NCBI GenBank assembly: GCA_950097015.1
Contig: CATNEN010000034.1
Coordinates: 4,496,001-4,560,000, forward strand
Length of the DNA: 64,000 nt
From: Macrostomum hystrix
Taxonomy: Eukaryota > Platyhelminthes > Macrostomidae
Reading direction: 5' to 3'
Positions within the stretch are counted from its first letter, which is position 1. Each line of letters starts with the position of its first letter. Both the position numbers and the translations under genes were made by a program. Below the pieces are notes generated by a model. The model saw only the letters and a program-made list of their open reading frames with translations. It made no database searches and was not told the origin of the DNA. Shown here piece after piece: positions 46,135 through 59,109 of the stretch.

Positions 46135-49100
46135 CTGAAACGAGGAGAGAGAGAGTGAAGGGCAAAAATGAACAAACTTTGAACCTTGAGTTCTGTTCTT
46201 CATAACAGAGAACATTGTATAGAGTAAATATCATGATTTAAAGTGCATTCTCGCAGCGCAACAGACACTTTGTACTCGTATTAGACTAATATCAACAGGA
46301 AACTCTTGAAATATTCACAAATCCGATGCAGCCAAATGGCAAGTTTTGGCACAAATAATTAAAAAATATAATTATAACATTGACAAAATCGAAGCGGTAC
46401 TCACTTTTGAAGCCAAGTGAAAAAAAACGTTGAAAAAAACAAAGAGTCTTGTGAAATAAATAAAGTCTGTGCCATACAAAGTTATGCATTAATAGTTTCT
46501 TGTCAACCGACGTGTTCTATTTTTAGACGGGGTAATCCACCAGAAAATATGTACAATAGAAGGGGTAAGAGTTTGGCCGCGCGGGATTGGTGCACATAAG
46601 GCGAGAGATGTACATAAGGGGACAGGAATGTAGTCAAGAGAGTGTGTGGATGGGTGCTGATTGGTTCTGGTTTACTCGCGAGTCAAGTGTACTTCAAGCT
46701 TCTGTTCTCAAAGGATATTTGCTCAACCGTAAATGAGCAATGAATGATGGATTCATCCAGCAGATATCGTAGTGATTGTTGTATGTATTTATATCAAATC
46801 TGTCTATAGACCACATTTTTAGGAGAAAACACTCGGCCAAATCACAGCGCAGCCAATACTCGTATGATATTTAATATTGAATCCGACTTTCTGTTTAAGA
46901 CAAACAATGTGTGGAATAGTACTATGCTATGGCAGTGTGTAAATTTCTTGTGACATTCCAGCACTCCAGCAGCAGCTCAGTTGACAATATAGAAAAAATA
47001 TTAGCTCGTAAACTAATTCAATTTAAAATAACAAATAAAAAGAAATGCAGCATGCTTTTCATAGACAGGCCTGCATTTAGGTATGGGTTTCTGGCTTTCG
47101 TACTTGGACCTTGAGGACTCCAACTCGTGGCGACTGAAAGTTCGGTTGTTGTCCATTATTTAACTGAGTAAGCAGATGGTCTTGTTAAATTAAACATTCT
47201 ATTGGAATACTTGGCTGGTAGGTTTCATTGATCCTTTGTGTACTTCAGTGACTAGAGTTGGTGAGTAAGAAGCAAAAATAAAAAATTATGGAACATGTAT
47301 TCTTGGTATCTGACTTAATGAAATCTACCTTAGCTAGCCAATAGTATAGGATATTTCCAATTTTGCCATCAGCCTACGCAGCACCATTGTCCTGTGATTA
47401 TCATTCAGTCCGCATAGCGAAAAAAAGTAGGATACAAATGTAACGAAAACAAAGTTATTTATTTTGAGCATAATTCCAACTGACGACACACTATGAGTTA
47501 AGATACATATGGGCCTTTTTCATGCCTTCATATTTACTCGTGCTATGAATCGCTTTACACTATCCTAGCCTGCCTCCCGAAGGAGAACAGAGAAGAGGGT
47601 TGAGTAGGGTTGAGTAAGGCAGCAGACAGAAGGAGTGGCTCTTCTGCATAGAACTGTAAATGTAGGAGAATGGACTCAAGCGAGCCAACGCCCTCTTCAG
47701 TGCGTGAAGCGGTTCTGCAAGAGTCAGAAATTGAGCGAGAGGCAGGGGCGAAAAGCCCTGGAAGAGAAATGCGTGTGCGCGCGTGTGAAGGAACTGCTGA
47801 CACTGAGACCCTTCTCGACATTGAGAAGCTATGACGCAATCAGCAGCCAGCTAATCAGGCCCCAAGCCTGAAAATTCGTTGCTTCAAGAATTATTTTCCC
47901 TCCCCACTTTGGTCTGGAAATATTCGAATGAATCTCCAAAGAGTTCCTAGTTTAAACGGTGGGAAATCTACAGCATAAATTTGCTGGGCCATTTCACCAT
48001 AGCTTATTTTTGCTCTATATGGCAGGTAAAAAAACAAACAAGACCAACTGGAGTAGGTACCGTGCTTGCGTGACTGGCATAGGCTCGAGGACCTCGCCAT
48101 AGTCTCTCCTGTCACTCTTCCCCAACTCTCTTCAAACCCAATGAGACATGAATATCGAAAATTGAGACACTGTTCTATAATAGAAAAGCCATTGATTCTT
48201 TTCTTTTATGTATTTTCTCAGATTGGAATCTGCCAGTGTGTTCTGTAATCCCACATATTTTTCGCTTAAAAAAACTACAGAAGGTACGTGGCCTATAGTC
48301 TTGGTTGCACCAGGGGGAGCTTGTGGCCCCAAGAGGATCAGTGGCAGATCGGCACTATTGTCTCTGAGACTAGATTTATAGTCTCTTCTATAAATTCTAT
48401 TGAGAATATATTTTTATTTTATCTATTTAGTTATTATTTCGGTGGTAAAGAGGGTTTTTAGGTAGCAGACCGGAGAATTGAGGTTAGAGACTAGGTCGAA
48501 AGAGCATAACCAAGCTGAATGCTTAGCAGTTGACAAATTTTTCGGGTCCACATCCGGAGACGAGAGGAGAAGCTGCGGGCAATCGGAAGTGATTGCGTAA
48601 GAGTATTAGCCAAGCCCGAGCCAATGTCTCTCCGTGCCCAGGACAACTAATTCACTTTGTAGCGCAGACTAATAACAAAGGCAGAAAAATGGTGAGTTTA
48701 ACACGACCGTGAATCGCAGTTCCTGTCCCAGCCTTGTCAGTCTGACTATTGCCTGTCAGCAGAAATCAGTTCCGTGTTTCTGATGCAATACTGCGTAAGA
48801 AAAGTTTTAGTCGAGGCAGCACTTAAGTTTTGTTAACCAGATTACAATTTCTGTGCTGCCCTTACAATCTTATCCCAAATCAGTGGGCTGCAATTCATTT
48901 GTAAACTGTTCAGCTCACAACAAACAATTCATAGCGTCATCGCACAATGCCGCTTCCTGAAGATGCACCGCTTCTAAAATACCTTTGACTAGCTATATGC
49001 AGAAGTGAGTTCCAGGTGCCGGGCATGTTATGAAGAAAAAATGTGGCTGCTCTGCTCAAAAAAGACATCCTATGCTCTGACGGCCTAATTAGTGTTAGCT

Positions 49101-49428
49101 CCGGCTCTTGTCTCTGAGTCCTCCCCTGCTTCTTCTGCTCCCATCTCCTTCGCCGTCTTTGACTGCAACTCTTTAATTAGGTTCGCGGCGGGGCCGAGGT
49201 CAGGTTGTCGCTATGGGAAGAGCACCCATAGGGGCTGATCTCAAGCCTATGTTTCTGCTGAGCAGTGCTCAAATAGTTCAGCGCCGGATTCTAAGCAAGC
49301 TCCTGCTTTAGAAGATGCGCAGTCTTGCACGACAGAAATTTTATTTCCAGGTCACAATTTCGCGGGACTATTTGGTATGCGAAGGTATGAAGATATTTTG
49401 AATAACATGTTTTTTGCTTTTCTTCTGA

Positions 49429-50005
49429 TTAACAGTAGAACAGTGGGAGCGATTTCCCCCCCCCCGAAAATTTCCGTGTTGCACCCTAACGTAGCAACGC
49501 AAGCACACGAAACTAAAAAACAATGGCCAACTTTTTGTTGCGCATCTTCTTAAATAAGAAACAAGTAGCCAGCTTTTCTGACCGTCGAGATATTCAATGG
49601 TTCTGGCCGAAGGTCGGATTTTTCCTATAAGTGCTAGTGTATTTCATACACCCCTATACACGAATTTGCACTGCGCCTCAGCGCGGCCTTGTCAGGCCTT
49701 CAAAATTTATCAGCATGTCACTCGAATGTGCCTGCATCATCTGTGTCCTCGGTGGTCACCTACCTTTATCTAGACGGACTGCTGGACCTTCAATGGCTAC
49801 AACAGGTGGAAATAGGCCACTATGGACACCCTGACACGAATTTCACCGATCAAGCCTAAATATTAGGCGCAGCTCAACCACAGGACACCATCGCCTAGTC
49901 TGTCAAACAAACAGTCACTACCCATCGCTGTTAGCATTCGGGCGCTGCCAAAATTTTTTTCAAGGAGGCCCTTGGTATAAAAACGGCCGGCTGTCCTACT
50001 GTTAA
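49429..50005. mobile_element. TTAA-flanked piggyBac-like MITE, copy 2
   Basis: Starts TTAA-CAGTAGAAC and ends GTCCTACTG-TTAA. The first roughly 300 bp match one arm of the element at 25526 (for example the shared blocks CGTCGAGATATTCAATG and CACCCCTATACACGAATT), and its right end is the inverse of that element's left end (TTTTTATACCAAGG). Unlike copy 1 its interior is not palindromic, so it looks like the more ancestral form from which the foldback arose, or a different subfamily. No coding capacity is seen. Confidence 0.75.
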
Positions 50006-51781
50006 AGGTCGTGAACATATCTAGAGAGACAAATAGACAGGCAGAAATGTACGGAGACAGGTAGATGGACTAATAAAAAGAGTGCAAGGTTAGACAACTT
50101 CCTAATAACAAATAATTTACACATGGCTACTTTCAATATGGCAGTCCCTTGTCCTCACCTACCCTCTCTAGCTCTGCATGGGATTCTGTAAGTCAGCCTC
50201 ATCAAAGGGATATAACAGCCTGTTTATCCTCTCGCCAAGTGCGCCCTTTCACTCTCGCTCACCCAGCAATCTCCGCCCCAGCCTTCAATACCTATGCCTG
50301 CATGCTCTTATCAGGTAGAAAATATCGCAACCGTTAATCATTCGAGTCGAGTCCCTCCTTCCTCCTGTCCCCGGCCTCATCCATCTTTGATCCCCCTTTA
50401 TTCTGATTCTTGCCTCGCATTCATGCTCAGAACTTTGCAAAGCAAAGAGCTGAGCTTAATTCGCAGCTTTAAAAAATAACCAAAAAATAAGCTAGACATG
50501 CCACATCAACACCAAAGAATGGCTTGATTATACGATGACGTAAGACTCTAAAGCTTGGTGGAAATCTGAATTCGAATTTCATTGGTTAAGGCCAATCACG
50601 TGCTAGGGTTGGGGGAGGAATTTTTCTAAAAATAGAAACAAATGTCAACCCTCCTAGCCAATCAAATTCCGAACGCTCTCCTTTCTTAATTTGGAGTCTT
50701 GTGTCCTCTTTTCGCTAATTAAATTCCTTGATCAGAACAAATGAGTGCAAAACTGCGATTAAATCGAGTCCAGGACCTATGAGCTGGTCGCTAGTTACTC
50801 AACTGCTAAATATTTTCAGTTCACAGCACAAAAAACTCAGTAAAGAAGCGAACATAACTGCCAAGCATGCCATGCTCTGTGCGTCCTGTTTTCCTCTGTC
50901 AGCCGGCTGAGTGCCAGGCCGCATAGAGAATTGTTTGAGAGCGCATCACAGCCCAAACAGCTGCGGTCAGGCCACTTCCGATGTGTCAATTTGCCAATTG
51001 GCGAGACGGCGAGAGGTATTACACGTCAAGAGCTGGAAACTGAGGCACACTCGCGCACTGCTCATGCGGCCATGCTGCTCAAAAACAGACACACTATTAT
51101 TACGCATCTTCGCTTATTCCTCTCATGGAGGGGACAATTGATTAATTTAATTTTTATCCCCTCGATGCTGAAATGGTTATTTACCGCCATACTTCAGCAG
51201 CCATTCCAATGTGAGGGCGACGTCGTCTGCGTGTGTATGTATGCGTTTGGTTGTGTGTGTAGCATTGGTTGGTGAAGCCTACGCATTCTTAGAAAAAGGC
51301 TCTGCTAGGCGCGGGCGCGCAGGTTAGCCAGTTGTTTTTGTTAAAATTCAGACAGAAAAGGTAACAAAAGTTTACAACACGACAGGCCAGGACTAATAGA
51401 TAGAAAATAAGATAACACCTGGACTTTTAATTACTGAGGTGTAAGTAAGAACTCTAGGTTCCAAGCCTAGAAATCTCAGGTGTATCCTATTGCTCCTTAT
51501 TTCATTATTTTTACCTCGTAATTGAAAAACTTCTAACAAAAATACACGTGAGAAAAAAGTCTAACTATGAACACAATAATACAACTGTGCTGCGTATGTA
51601 AAAATAACAGTGAAACAAAGTTGATTAAAGTGAATTTAACGTTGGGGCATAGTGGGAATTTTGTATCTGTAATAAAATAACTATTCTGACATCTAAACAA
51701 ATATTTAAAAATTAAATTGAAAGTTTATGAGAGCTATCTAAGTTCAGAATGTGTCCTATTAAGAAAATTTGCGTGCCTCAC

Positions 51782-51892
51782 CTCTAACAAACAGGTGCGC
51801 GTCCGTGGACTCGGCCGAGCCGAATTCGTTCCTTGCTATGCAGGCGTATTTGCCCTCGTCCTGAGTTTGAGCCTGAGCAATCTCCAGGTCCC
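51782..51892 (-). CDS. Lar: Lar exon: C-terminal part of Ig2
   Basis: The exon reads GDLEIAQAQTQDEGKYACIA and RNEFGSAESTDAHLFVR, the last strands of an I-set Ig domain with the DxGxYxC motif. It is 111 nt, phase 1-1, with acceptor CACAACAG and donor GTTAGAG/GTGAGG. It joins the Ig3 exon to give LFVRVRTISPHF, which parallels LYVRVRR in vertebrate LAR. The intron on its 5' side interrupts Ig2 at the place where vertebrates insert microexon A, and the intron on its 3' side sits at the microexon B place. A 42-bp minisatellite begins about 60 bp upstream of the acceptor. Confidence 0.92.
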
Positions 51893-51954
51893 CTGTTGTG
51901 AGGATACAGGTGCCAATGTTGCAGAAGCAATTAATAGCCGACTGTACTGGGTGG

Positions 51955-52575
51955 GGCATAGAAGCAGGGGTCAGACAAGTGGGTCATTGTGGGGCATGGA
52001 TGGAAGTAGGGGTCAGACAAGTGGGTCATTGTGGGGCATGGATGGAAGTAGGGGTCAGACAAGTGGGTCATTGTATGACATGGATGGAAGTAGGGGTCAG
52101 CCAAGTGGGTTATTGTGGGGCATAGATGGAAGTAGGGATCAGACAAGTGGGTCATTGTGGGGCATGGATGGAAGTAGGGATCAGACAAGTGGGTCATTGT
52201 ATGACATGGATGGAAGTAGGGGTCAGACAAGTGGGTCATTGTGGGGCATAGATGGAAGTAGGGATCAGACAAGTGGGTCATTGTGGGGCATAGATGGAAG
52301 TAGGGATCAGACAAGTGGGTCATTGTGGGGCATGGATGGAAGCAGGGGTCAGACGAGTGGGTCACTGTATGACATGGATGGAAGTAGGGGTCAGACAAGT
52401 GGGTCATTGTATGACATGGATGGAAGTAGGGGTCAGCCAAGTGGGTCATTGTGGGACATGGAAGCAGGGGCCAGCCAAGTGGGTCATTGAGGGACATGGA
52501 AGCAGGGGCCAGCCAAGTGGGTCATTGTGGGACATGGATGGAAGCAGGGGTCAGACAAGTGGGTCATTGTGAGCA
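51955..52575. repeat. 42-bp minisatellite beside the Ig2 exon
   Basis: About 15 units with GTGGGTCATTGTGGGGCATG and GGAAGTAGGGGTCAGACAA. Begins about 60 bp upstream of the acceptor of the second Ig2 exon. Confidence 0.95.
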
Positions 52576-53483
52576 TGAAAAATGCACTTAGATATCCCCA
52601 TCTGCAAAGGATGATACAGCATACAGCCATAGAGACGTTGCGCAGGTAGACAATAACCCACAGAGTGATAAAAAACTATTTTTTTCGCGATGAATTGCGA
52701 ATAGATTACAACGAATGAGAGGCTTGGAAAATATTCCTGGTAATGACCAGCAGGGAGTTGGGCAGATAAAGGATCCGATAGAGACGGAAAGCCCCCGTAC
52801 CCAGTGCGGAATCGATATCAGCTATCCAGCGCCTTCACAAATCGAGAATGATCAAGCTGAGTCTCTCTTTAGCAACAACCCCAACTGCAGCGCTTCGGAT
52901 TACCAGCGTGGAAATTTCTTCACTAAGGAGAGAGAGAGAGAGAGGAAAATGATGGAGAGAAGAAGGGGAGGAGGGCACGGGAGATAAGGTAAAAGAAATG
53001 GCACTTCGCGATAAGACTAGAGAGACGCAAAGGATAACTGTTCCTTAGGACTGCGGATAGGGGCGACGGTAGAAGAGAGTAATGCAAAAGCGTCGATGAT
53101 GAAATATACTCGATTATGAGAAGGTTATTAGGAACTGATGAAAGTTTTGCGTTCCAGTTAAATTTCGGTGTTGCCAAGCTTCAGCATGTCCAACTTTCTG
53201 TGTCGTCTTATTTCAATGCAATAAAGTTTCGGCTTTTTTCAGTTTATGGGTTGTCAACGTTCGGTATTTTAATCGTCTAATTTCGGTATTGTCATTGTCA
53301 CGTTTCGGAACAAGGACATCTGGAATTCTAAGGACGTAAAACTCAAAGATCGTGTAAATTTCATTGAAGACGCTTTTCCTGGAAAATTTACACTGTGTAG
53401 ATAGGAGATATTTCTTTTTTTCACATAAAATATGAGATTTTGATTGATTCTCAATAAAGTATAAGTGTTAGTGTAAACAATAT

Positions 53484-54950
53484 ATATGCTTGTTTCGGTG
53501 TTGTCTTTGTCAAGTTTCGGCATTGTCTTTGTCAAGTTTCGGCATTGTCTTTGTCAAGTTTCGGTATTGTCTTTGTCAAGTTTCGGTATTGTCTTTGTAA
53601 AGTTTCAGCATTGTCTTTGTCAATTTTCAGTATTGTCTTTGTCAAGTTTCGGTATTGTCTTTGTAAAGTTTCGGCATTGTCTTTGTCAAGTTTCGGTATT
53701 GTCTTTGTCAAGTTTCGGTATTGTCTTTGTCAAGTTTCGGCATTGTCTTAGTCCATTTTCGGTATTGTCTTTTCAAGTTTCGGTATTGTCTTTGTCAAGT
53801 TTCGGTATTGTCTTTGTCCATTTTCGGTATTGTCTTTTCAAGTTTCGGTATTGTCTTTGTCAAGTTTCGGCAATGTCTTTGTCAAGTTTCGGCAATGTCT
53901 TTGTCAAGTTTCGGCATTGTCTTTGTCAAGTTTCGGCATTGTCTTTGTCAAGTTTCGGCATTGTCTTTGTCAAGTTTCGGCATTGTCTTTGTCAAGTTTC
54001 GGTAGTCTTTGTCGAGTTTCGGTATTGTCTTTGTCAAGTTTCGGTATTGTCTTTGTCAAGTTTCGGTATTGTCTTTGTCAAGTTTCGGCATTGTCTTTGT
54101 CAAGTTTCGGTATTGTCTTTGTCAAGTTTTGGTATTGTCTTTGTCAAGTTTCGGTATTGTCTTTGTCAAGTTTCGGTATTGTCTTTGTAAAGTTTCAGCA
54201 TTGTCTTTGTCAATTTTCGGTATTGTCTTTGTCAAGTTTCGGTATTGTCTTTGTAAAGTTTCGGCATTGTCTTTGTCAAGTTTCGGTATTGTCTTTGTCA
54301 AGTTTCGGTATTGTCTTTGTCAAGTTTCGGTATTGTCTTAGTCCATTTTCGGTATTGTCTTTTCAAGTTTCGGTATTGTCTTTGTCAAGTTTCGGTATTG
54401 TCTTTGTCCATTTTCGGTATTGTCTTTTCAAGTTTCGGTATTGTCTTTGTCAAGTTTCGGCAATGTCTTTGTCAAGTTTCGGCAATGTCTTTGTCAAGTT
54501 TCGGCATTGTCTTTGTCAAGTTTCGGCATTGTCTTTGTCAAGTTTCGGCATTGTCTTTGTCAAGTTTCGGTAGTCTTTGTCGAGTTTCGGTATTGTCTTT
54601 GTCAAGTTTCGGTATTGTCTTTGTCAAGTTTCGGTATTGTCTTTGTCAAGTTTCGGCATTGTCTTTGTCAAGTTTCGGTATTGTCTTTGTCAAGTTTTGG
54701 TATTGTCTTTGTCAAGTTTCGGTATTGTCTTTGTAAAGTTTCGGCATTGTCTTTGTCAATTTTCGGTATTGTCTTTGTCAAGTTTCGGCATTGTCTTTGT
54801 CAAGTTTCGGTATTGTCTTTGTCAAGTTTCGGTATTGTCTTTGTCAAGTTTCGGTATTGTCTTTGTCAAGTTTCGGCAATGTCTTTGTCAAGTTTCGGCA
54901 ATGTCTTTGTCAAGTTTCGGTATTGTCTTTGTCAAGTTTCGGTATTGTCA
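53484..54950. repeat. 22-bp array with 590-bp higher-order repeat
   Basis: About 67 copies like TTTGTCAAGTTTCGGTATTG. The variants AGTTTCAGCATTGTC (53601 and 54191) and GTCTTAGTCCATTTTC (53746 and 54336) recur 590 bp apart, so a block of about 27 units was duplicated. Confidence 0.96.
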
Positions 54951-56109
54951 AGTTTCTGCGGTCATCATATTCTACGAGCGTATACTCATGGCCTATGCTA
55001 TGATCTGATGGCTTGACCATCAGGTGCAAATGCCCCCCTCCCCTAAAAAGAGCAATTATTGCCTATTAATTAGAGTTGCTACGGTGAATTCAAATCTATT
55101 TAATTTTCCCTAGGGCGTAAAAGCAATAAAAGTTCTCAAATTGAGGTTGTAAACTGAACCCATACTGGCGGAACAGGTAGCGCGGCTTTTTGAGACAAAC
55201 TAAAAGCTACAATGCAGCCGGCAGAATGGAAGTACTAAGCCAACCGTAAAGCTTATCACGGCCTCAATGCCCGGTTCTCCGTGCTTCCATTTATTTGTGC
55301 CAGAACTTTTTTCTCTACCTCACAGAATCCTAAAAATAGGATGCAAGCAGAAATATCAGGCATTTAAAAGCCTGGCTGCTTCATTGTTTTTCATTGTTCT
55401 GTTCTTGAGCGTTCTAATCCGCAACTCGGATTAGGTCCTTTGAGTCCTCTCTGTAGTTTCTTGCTTAATTTCCTCACATGGCGCTTTCACCTCGCCATCA
55501 TCTCTCGATGCTTAATTGCAGTCTAGGAAAAAATCCATCCTAGAAAGTCTCGCCTTCTCGCTGCTCAATTTTTTCTCCTCGGAGACATTCATTACTCATC
55601 TCGGCCTACTCATCCTTTCAAGCAGGTGCTGCTTGAGTACCGACGGCTGCGCAAAAGTCATTAGGACTAAAAGTCAGCCGGGTCTAGAGAAGCAGATGCT
55701 ATGAGAAACACACGAATTACAAAAACTGGTTCAAGTCAGATGAAAAACTTTGCCGAAGTTAGCACGCAACTCGGAATCGAGAGACCCGGGGACAGGTGGT
55801 GCCATGCAGGCCTGTTAGTCAAATATTTGTTCGGCATCTCAGCTCTCAGTGATCGCATGAATTTGTGTTTCGATTCGAGTCCCTCAGTGGATGACTGTTG
55901 ACTCGTGCGCTTGGCGGGGAGGTCACTATTTACCAATTGTGCAGCACCCGGTGTAGTCCGTAACTAAATTGCCATGGCAACGCAACTCTAGGGGCGACAG
56001 AGACACAGAGAGACACATGATGGGGAAGGACAAATTTGGGGCAAAAACGATACTTCAGGTGGCAATGATTGCTTCCAAGCGATCTGTTAACAGGATTCTG
56101 TTAGAAGGG

Positions 56110-56925
56110 CGGGGGTTCATTCTTGGGTCATTGGGACAGCAAAGCAGGGGTCATTCAAGCGTCATTGGGACAGGTAGACAGAGTCATTCTGATAGGTCAT
56201 TGGGACAGCTAGACAGAGTCATTCTGATAGGTTACTGGGACAGGTAGGCAGAGTCATTCTGATAGGTTACTGGGACAGGCAGACAGACTCAATCTGGAAG
56301 ATCATTGGGACAGGTAGACAGAGTCATTCTGATAGGTCATTGGGACAGGTAGACAGAGTCATTCTGGAAGATCATTGGGACAGGTAGACAGAGTCATTAT
56401 GATAGGTCATTGGGACCTACAGACAGAGTCATTCTGATAGGTCATTGGGACAGGCAGACAGAGTCATTCTGATAGGTCATTGGGACAGGCAGACAGAGTC
56501 ATTCTGATAGGTCATTGGGACAGGTAGACAGAGTCATTCTGATAGGTCATTGGGACAGGCAGACAGAGTCATTCTGATAGGTCATTGGGACAGGTAGACA
56601 GAGTCATTCTGATAGGTCATTGGGACAGGTAGACAGAGTCATTCTGATTGGTCATTGGGACAGGTAGACAGAGTCATTCTGATTGGTCATTGGGACAGGT
56701 AGACAGAGTCATTCTGGAAGATCATTGGGACAGGTAGACAGAGTCATTCTGGAAGATCATTGGGACAGGTAGACAGAGTCATTCTGGAAGATCATTGGGA
56801 CAGGTAGACAGAGTCATTCTGGAAGATCATTGGGACAGGTAGACAGAGTCATTCTGGAAGATCATTGGGACAGGTAGACAGAGTCATTCTGGAAGATCAT
56901 TGGGACAGGTAGACAGAGTCATTCT
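56110..56925. repeat. 35-bp minisatellite
   Basis: About 23 units with CATTGGGACAGGTAGACAGA and GTCATTCTGATAGGT. The right third has GGAAGAT in place of GATAGGT. Confidence 0.95.
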
Positions 56926-57524
56926 AGTACTCGTAGGTTACTAACAATTTCGTATTTTTTAGTAATCGAGTGCAACAGAAGTACGCCGGGAACAGTGATT
57001 CGTGAATACTTGTGCACCAATAAATGTAAACAAAATTGACTAATTTATTCATGCTGACTGCGAACTGCTAACAAGTTGGCAACAAGTCCGATGGACGCTA
57101 GCCAAAACGGAGATGAATAAGAGGTGAGAGACGATGCAAGATTGTCGGATCCTCCCACACTTCGTCCGCTGTCACAAATCCCAAATATGGCTAGCAGTCC
57201 AACTAACAAAGGAGAAGCTATCCTACTTTCGCTTCATGTTGTTCTTGTTAATGTAGCAACTGTCTAGCTAGGCAGTCTAGGGCTGGGTGGGCTGGTGCCA
57301 TAGTGGCATAATGAGAGGCTGACCTAGCTGCACGATATAGAATTACCGAAAGCTTTTATTTTCTTCATCTCATTTCACTCCGGGGAGACTTGGGGGCAGG
57401 AGCAACACGGAATAGGAAGTGACAGGTAGTCTTGACTACTTAACCAGCTGAACATAGTTCAAGCCTAACTGTTTCGTTGGCAAACAAAATTAAACTAATG
57501 TATAGAATGACAAGCTTAGAAGAT

Positions 57525-57960
57525 GGTATTAGAAGTAGGCATTAAGGTAGGGATTGAAGTAGGGATTGAGGTAGGGATTGAGGTAGGGATTGAGGTAGGT
57601 ATTGAGGTAGGGATTGAGGTAGGGATTAAGGTAGGTATTGAGGTAGGTATTAAGGTACGGATTGAGGTAGGGATTAAGGTAGGTATTGAGGTAGGTATTG
57701 AGGTAGGGATTGAGGTAGGGATTAAGGTAGGTATTGAGGTAGGGATTGAGATAGGGATTGAGGTTGGGATTGAAGTAGGGATTAGGGTAGGGATTGAAGT
57801 AGGGATTGAGGTAGGTATTGAGGTAGGTATTGAGGTAGGAATTAAGGTACGGATTGAGGTAGGGATTGAGGTGGGATTAGGGTAGGGATTGAAGTAGGGA
57901 TTGAGGTAGAGATTGAGGTAGGCATTGAGGTAGGGATTGAGGTAGGGATTGAGGTAGGGA
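57525..57960. repeat. 12-bp repeat
   Basis: About 36 copies of ATTGAGGTAGGG with variants. It reads as a Val-Gly-Ile-Glu polymer in one frame; no gene. Confidence 0.94.
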
Positions 57961-59109
57961 TCTGGGCACTGACTAAGGTAGGTAGTGTGGAGATTAAGGT
58001 AGTTAAGAGTTGGGACAGAGGTAGTTGTGAAGAGGCCAGATATGTTAAACTAGCCAGTTGCCAGAGAATGGGTCTCCATCTACTAGAAATAACTTCAGCA
58101 GCGATTCAGCACACAAAGGCCGCCCGCCTCTCGCACTTCTGTTTGCTTCAATCTGTTTTGCTTCTCAGCTTTCAAAGCGAGAGTCCAGACAGGAAAAATG
58201 TTGAGTTGAAGGTGAGAAAAGAATCCGTTAACACCATGAGAAGGCGACAAAGTTTAAAGGAAGAATAGGAGGGAAACTGGCGAACTTGAACCACCTGTCA
58301 ATATCCGGGTTGGTGTCGCAACCTGGCCTGACAATTATCCCTGCAAACAATGCGCACTCCACAAAAATAGGGGGAATTTTTTCTTAAAAACTAGGATCTT
58401 AAGCTCGACATCATTACTGGCAAGGTGACACCCGTCAGAGCTGCTCCTGCTTGAAGGCAAGACAGTACTGTACTATAGGATAAATTTGAACCGTACAGTA
58501 CTAGGGCCGAGTGCCAAGCAGCCTAAGAAACTAAAAAACCGCTAGCAATGCAAGTGCTGGTCGTTCAACTGTGAAGCGTATCCCAGCCTAGCGCAGTGTT
58601 AATGCTTATCCCCTAGTTAATCCCCTAGATGTAGCCGGTTACACATAGATGCTGTTGGCTGCAGTGGAAAACATTAGGACAGCTCCTTCAGTGCATGCAT
58701 ATCAGACACTAATGTTTCAAGCCCTGCAGTAGCAGAAACTTTAGCCAGTCAAATAAATTAGGCAAAGTGAAGAACAAGAAGACGAGGAAGAGGAAGAGGA
58801 AGCAGAAACGTGCTAAAACAAACAGGTGCACACACACACACACAAACACACCAGAACCCAGAAAAAATGTTTAACACTGTCCAAACTAGAAAAAAAGTTA
58901 GATTTGGTAGGTGAACATTTACACAGGCAGACTGACTGGCAGACCGGGCGTTAAAGAACTGTTGCTTGCCTTATGATCTGTTTGTGAAGGGGTTTCGAAA
59001 CTCGAGGCTTGTATGTTGTGCTTGGAGTTTGATTTTTAAGACGACAAAATGATGACGGACAGTGCTACATAAATAAGATTGCACAAACAGGGATAACAGG
59101 TATATCTTA

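Larger units (their letters stand above)
42658..51781 (-). other. Ig2/Ig3 intron (contents)
   Basis: This is the 9-kb intron at the vertebrate microexon B position. It holds two arrays, one TTAA element and two candidate microexons. The stretches 43331-44529, 45413-49428 and 50006-51781 contain no gene that I recognise. CCAAT motifs occur near 50583, 50595 and 50661. Confidence 0.75.

Noticed and set aside
52923-53177. Minus frame rich in Ser and Leu near 53 kb
   Set aside because: It arises from a short GA-rich tract and matches nothing that I recognise.
55470-55540. 45-nt segment with a pyrimidine-rich acceptor and GTGAGG donor in the microexon A intron
   Set aside because: It contains TAA in the required phase.
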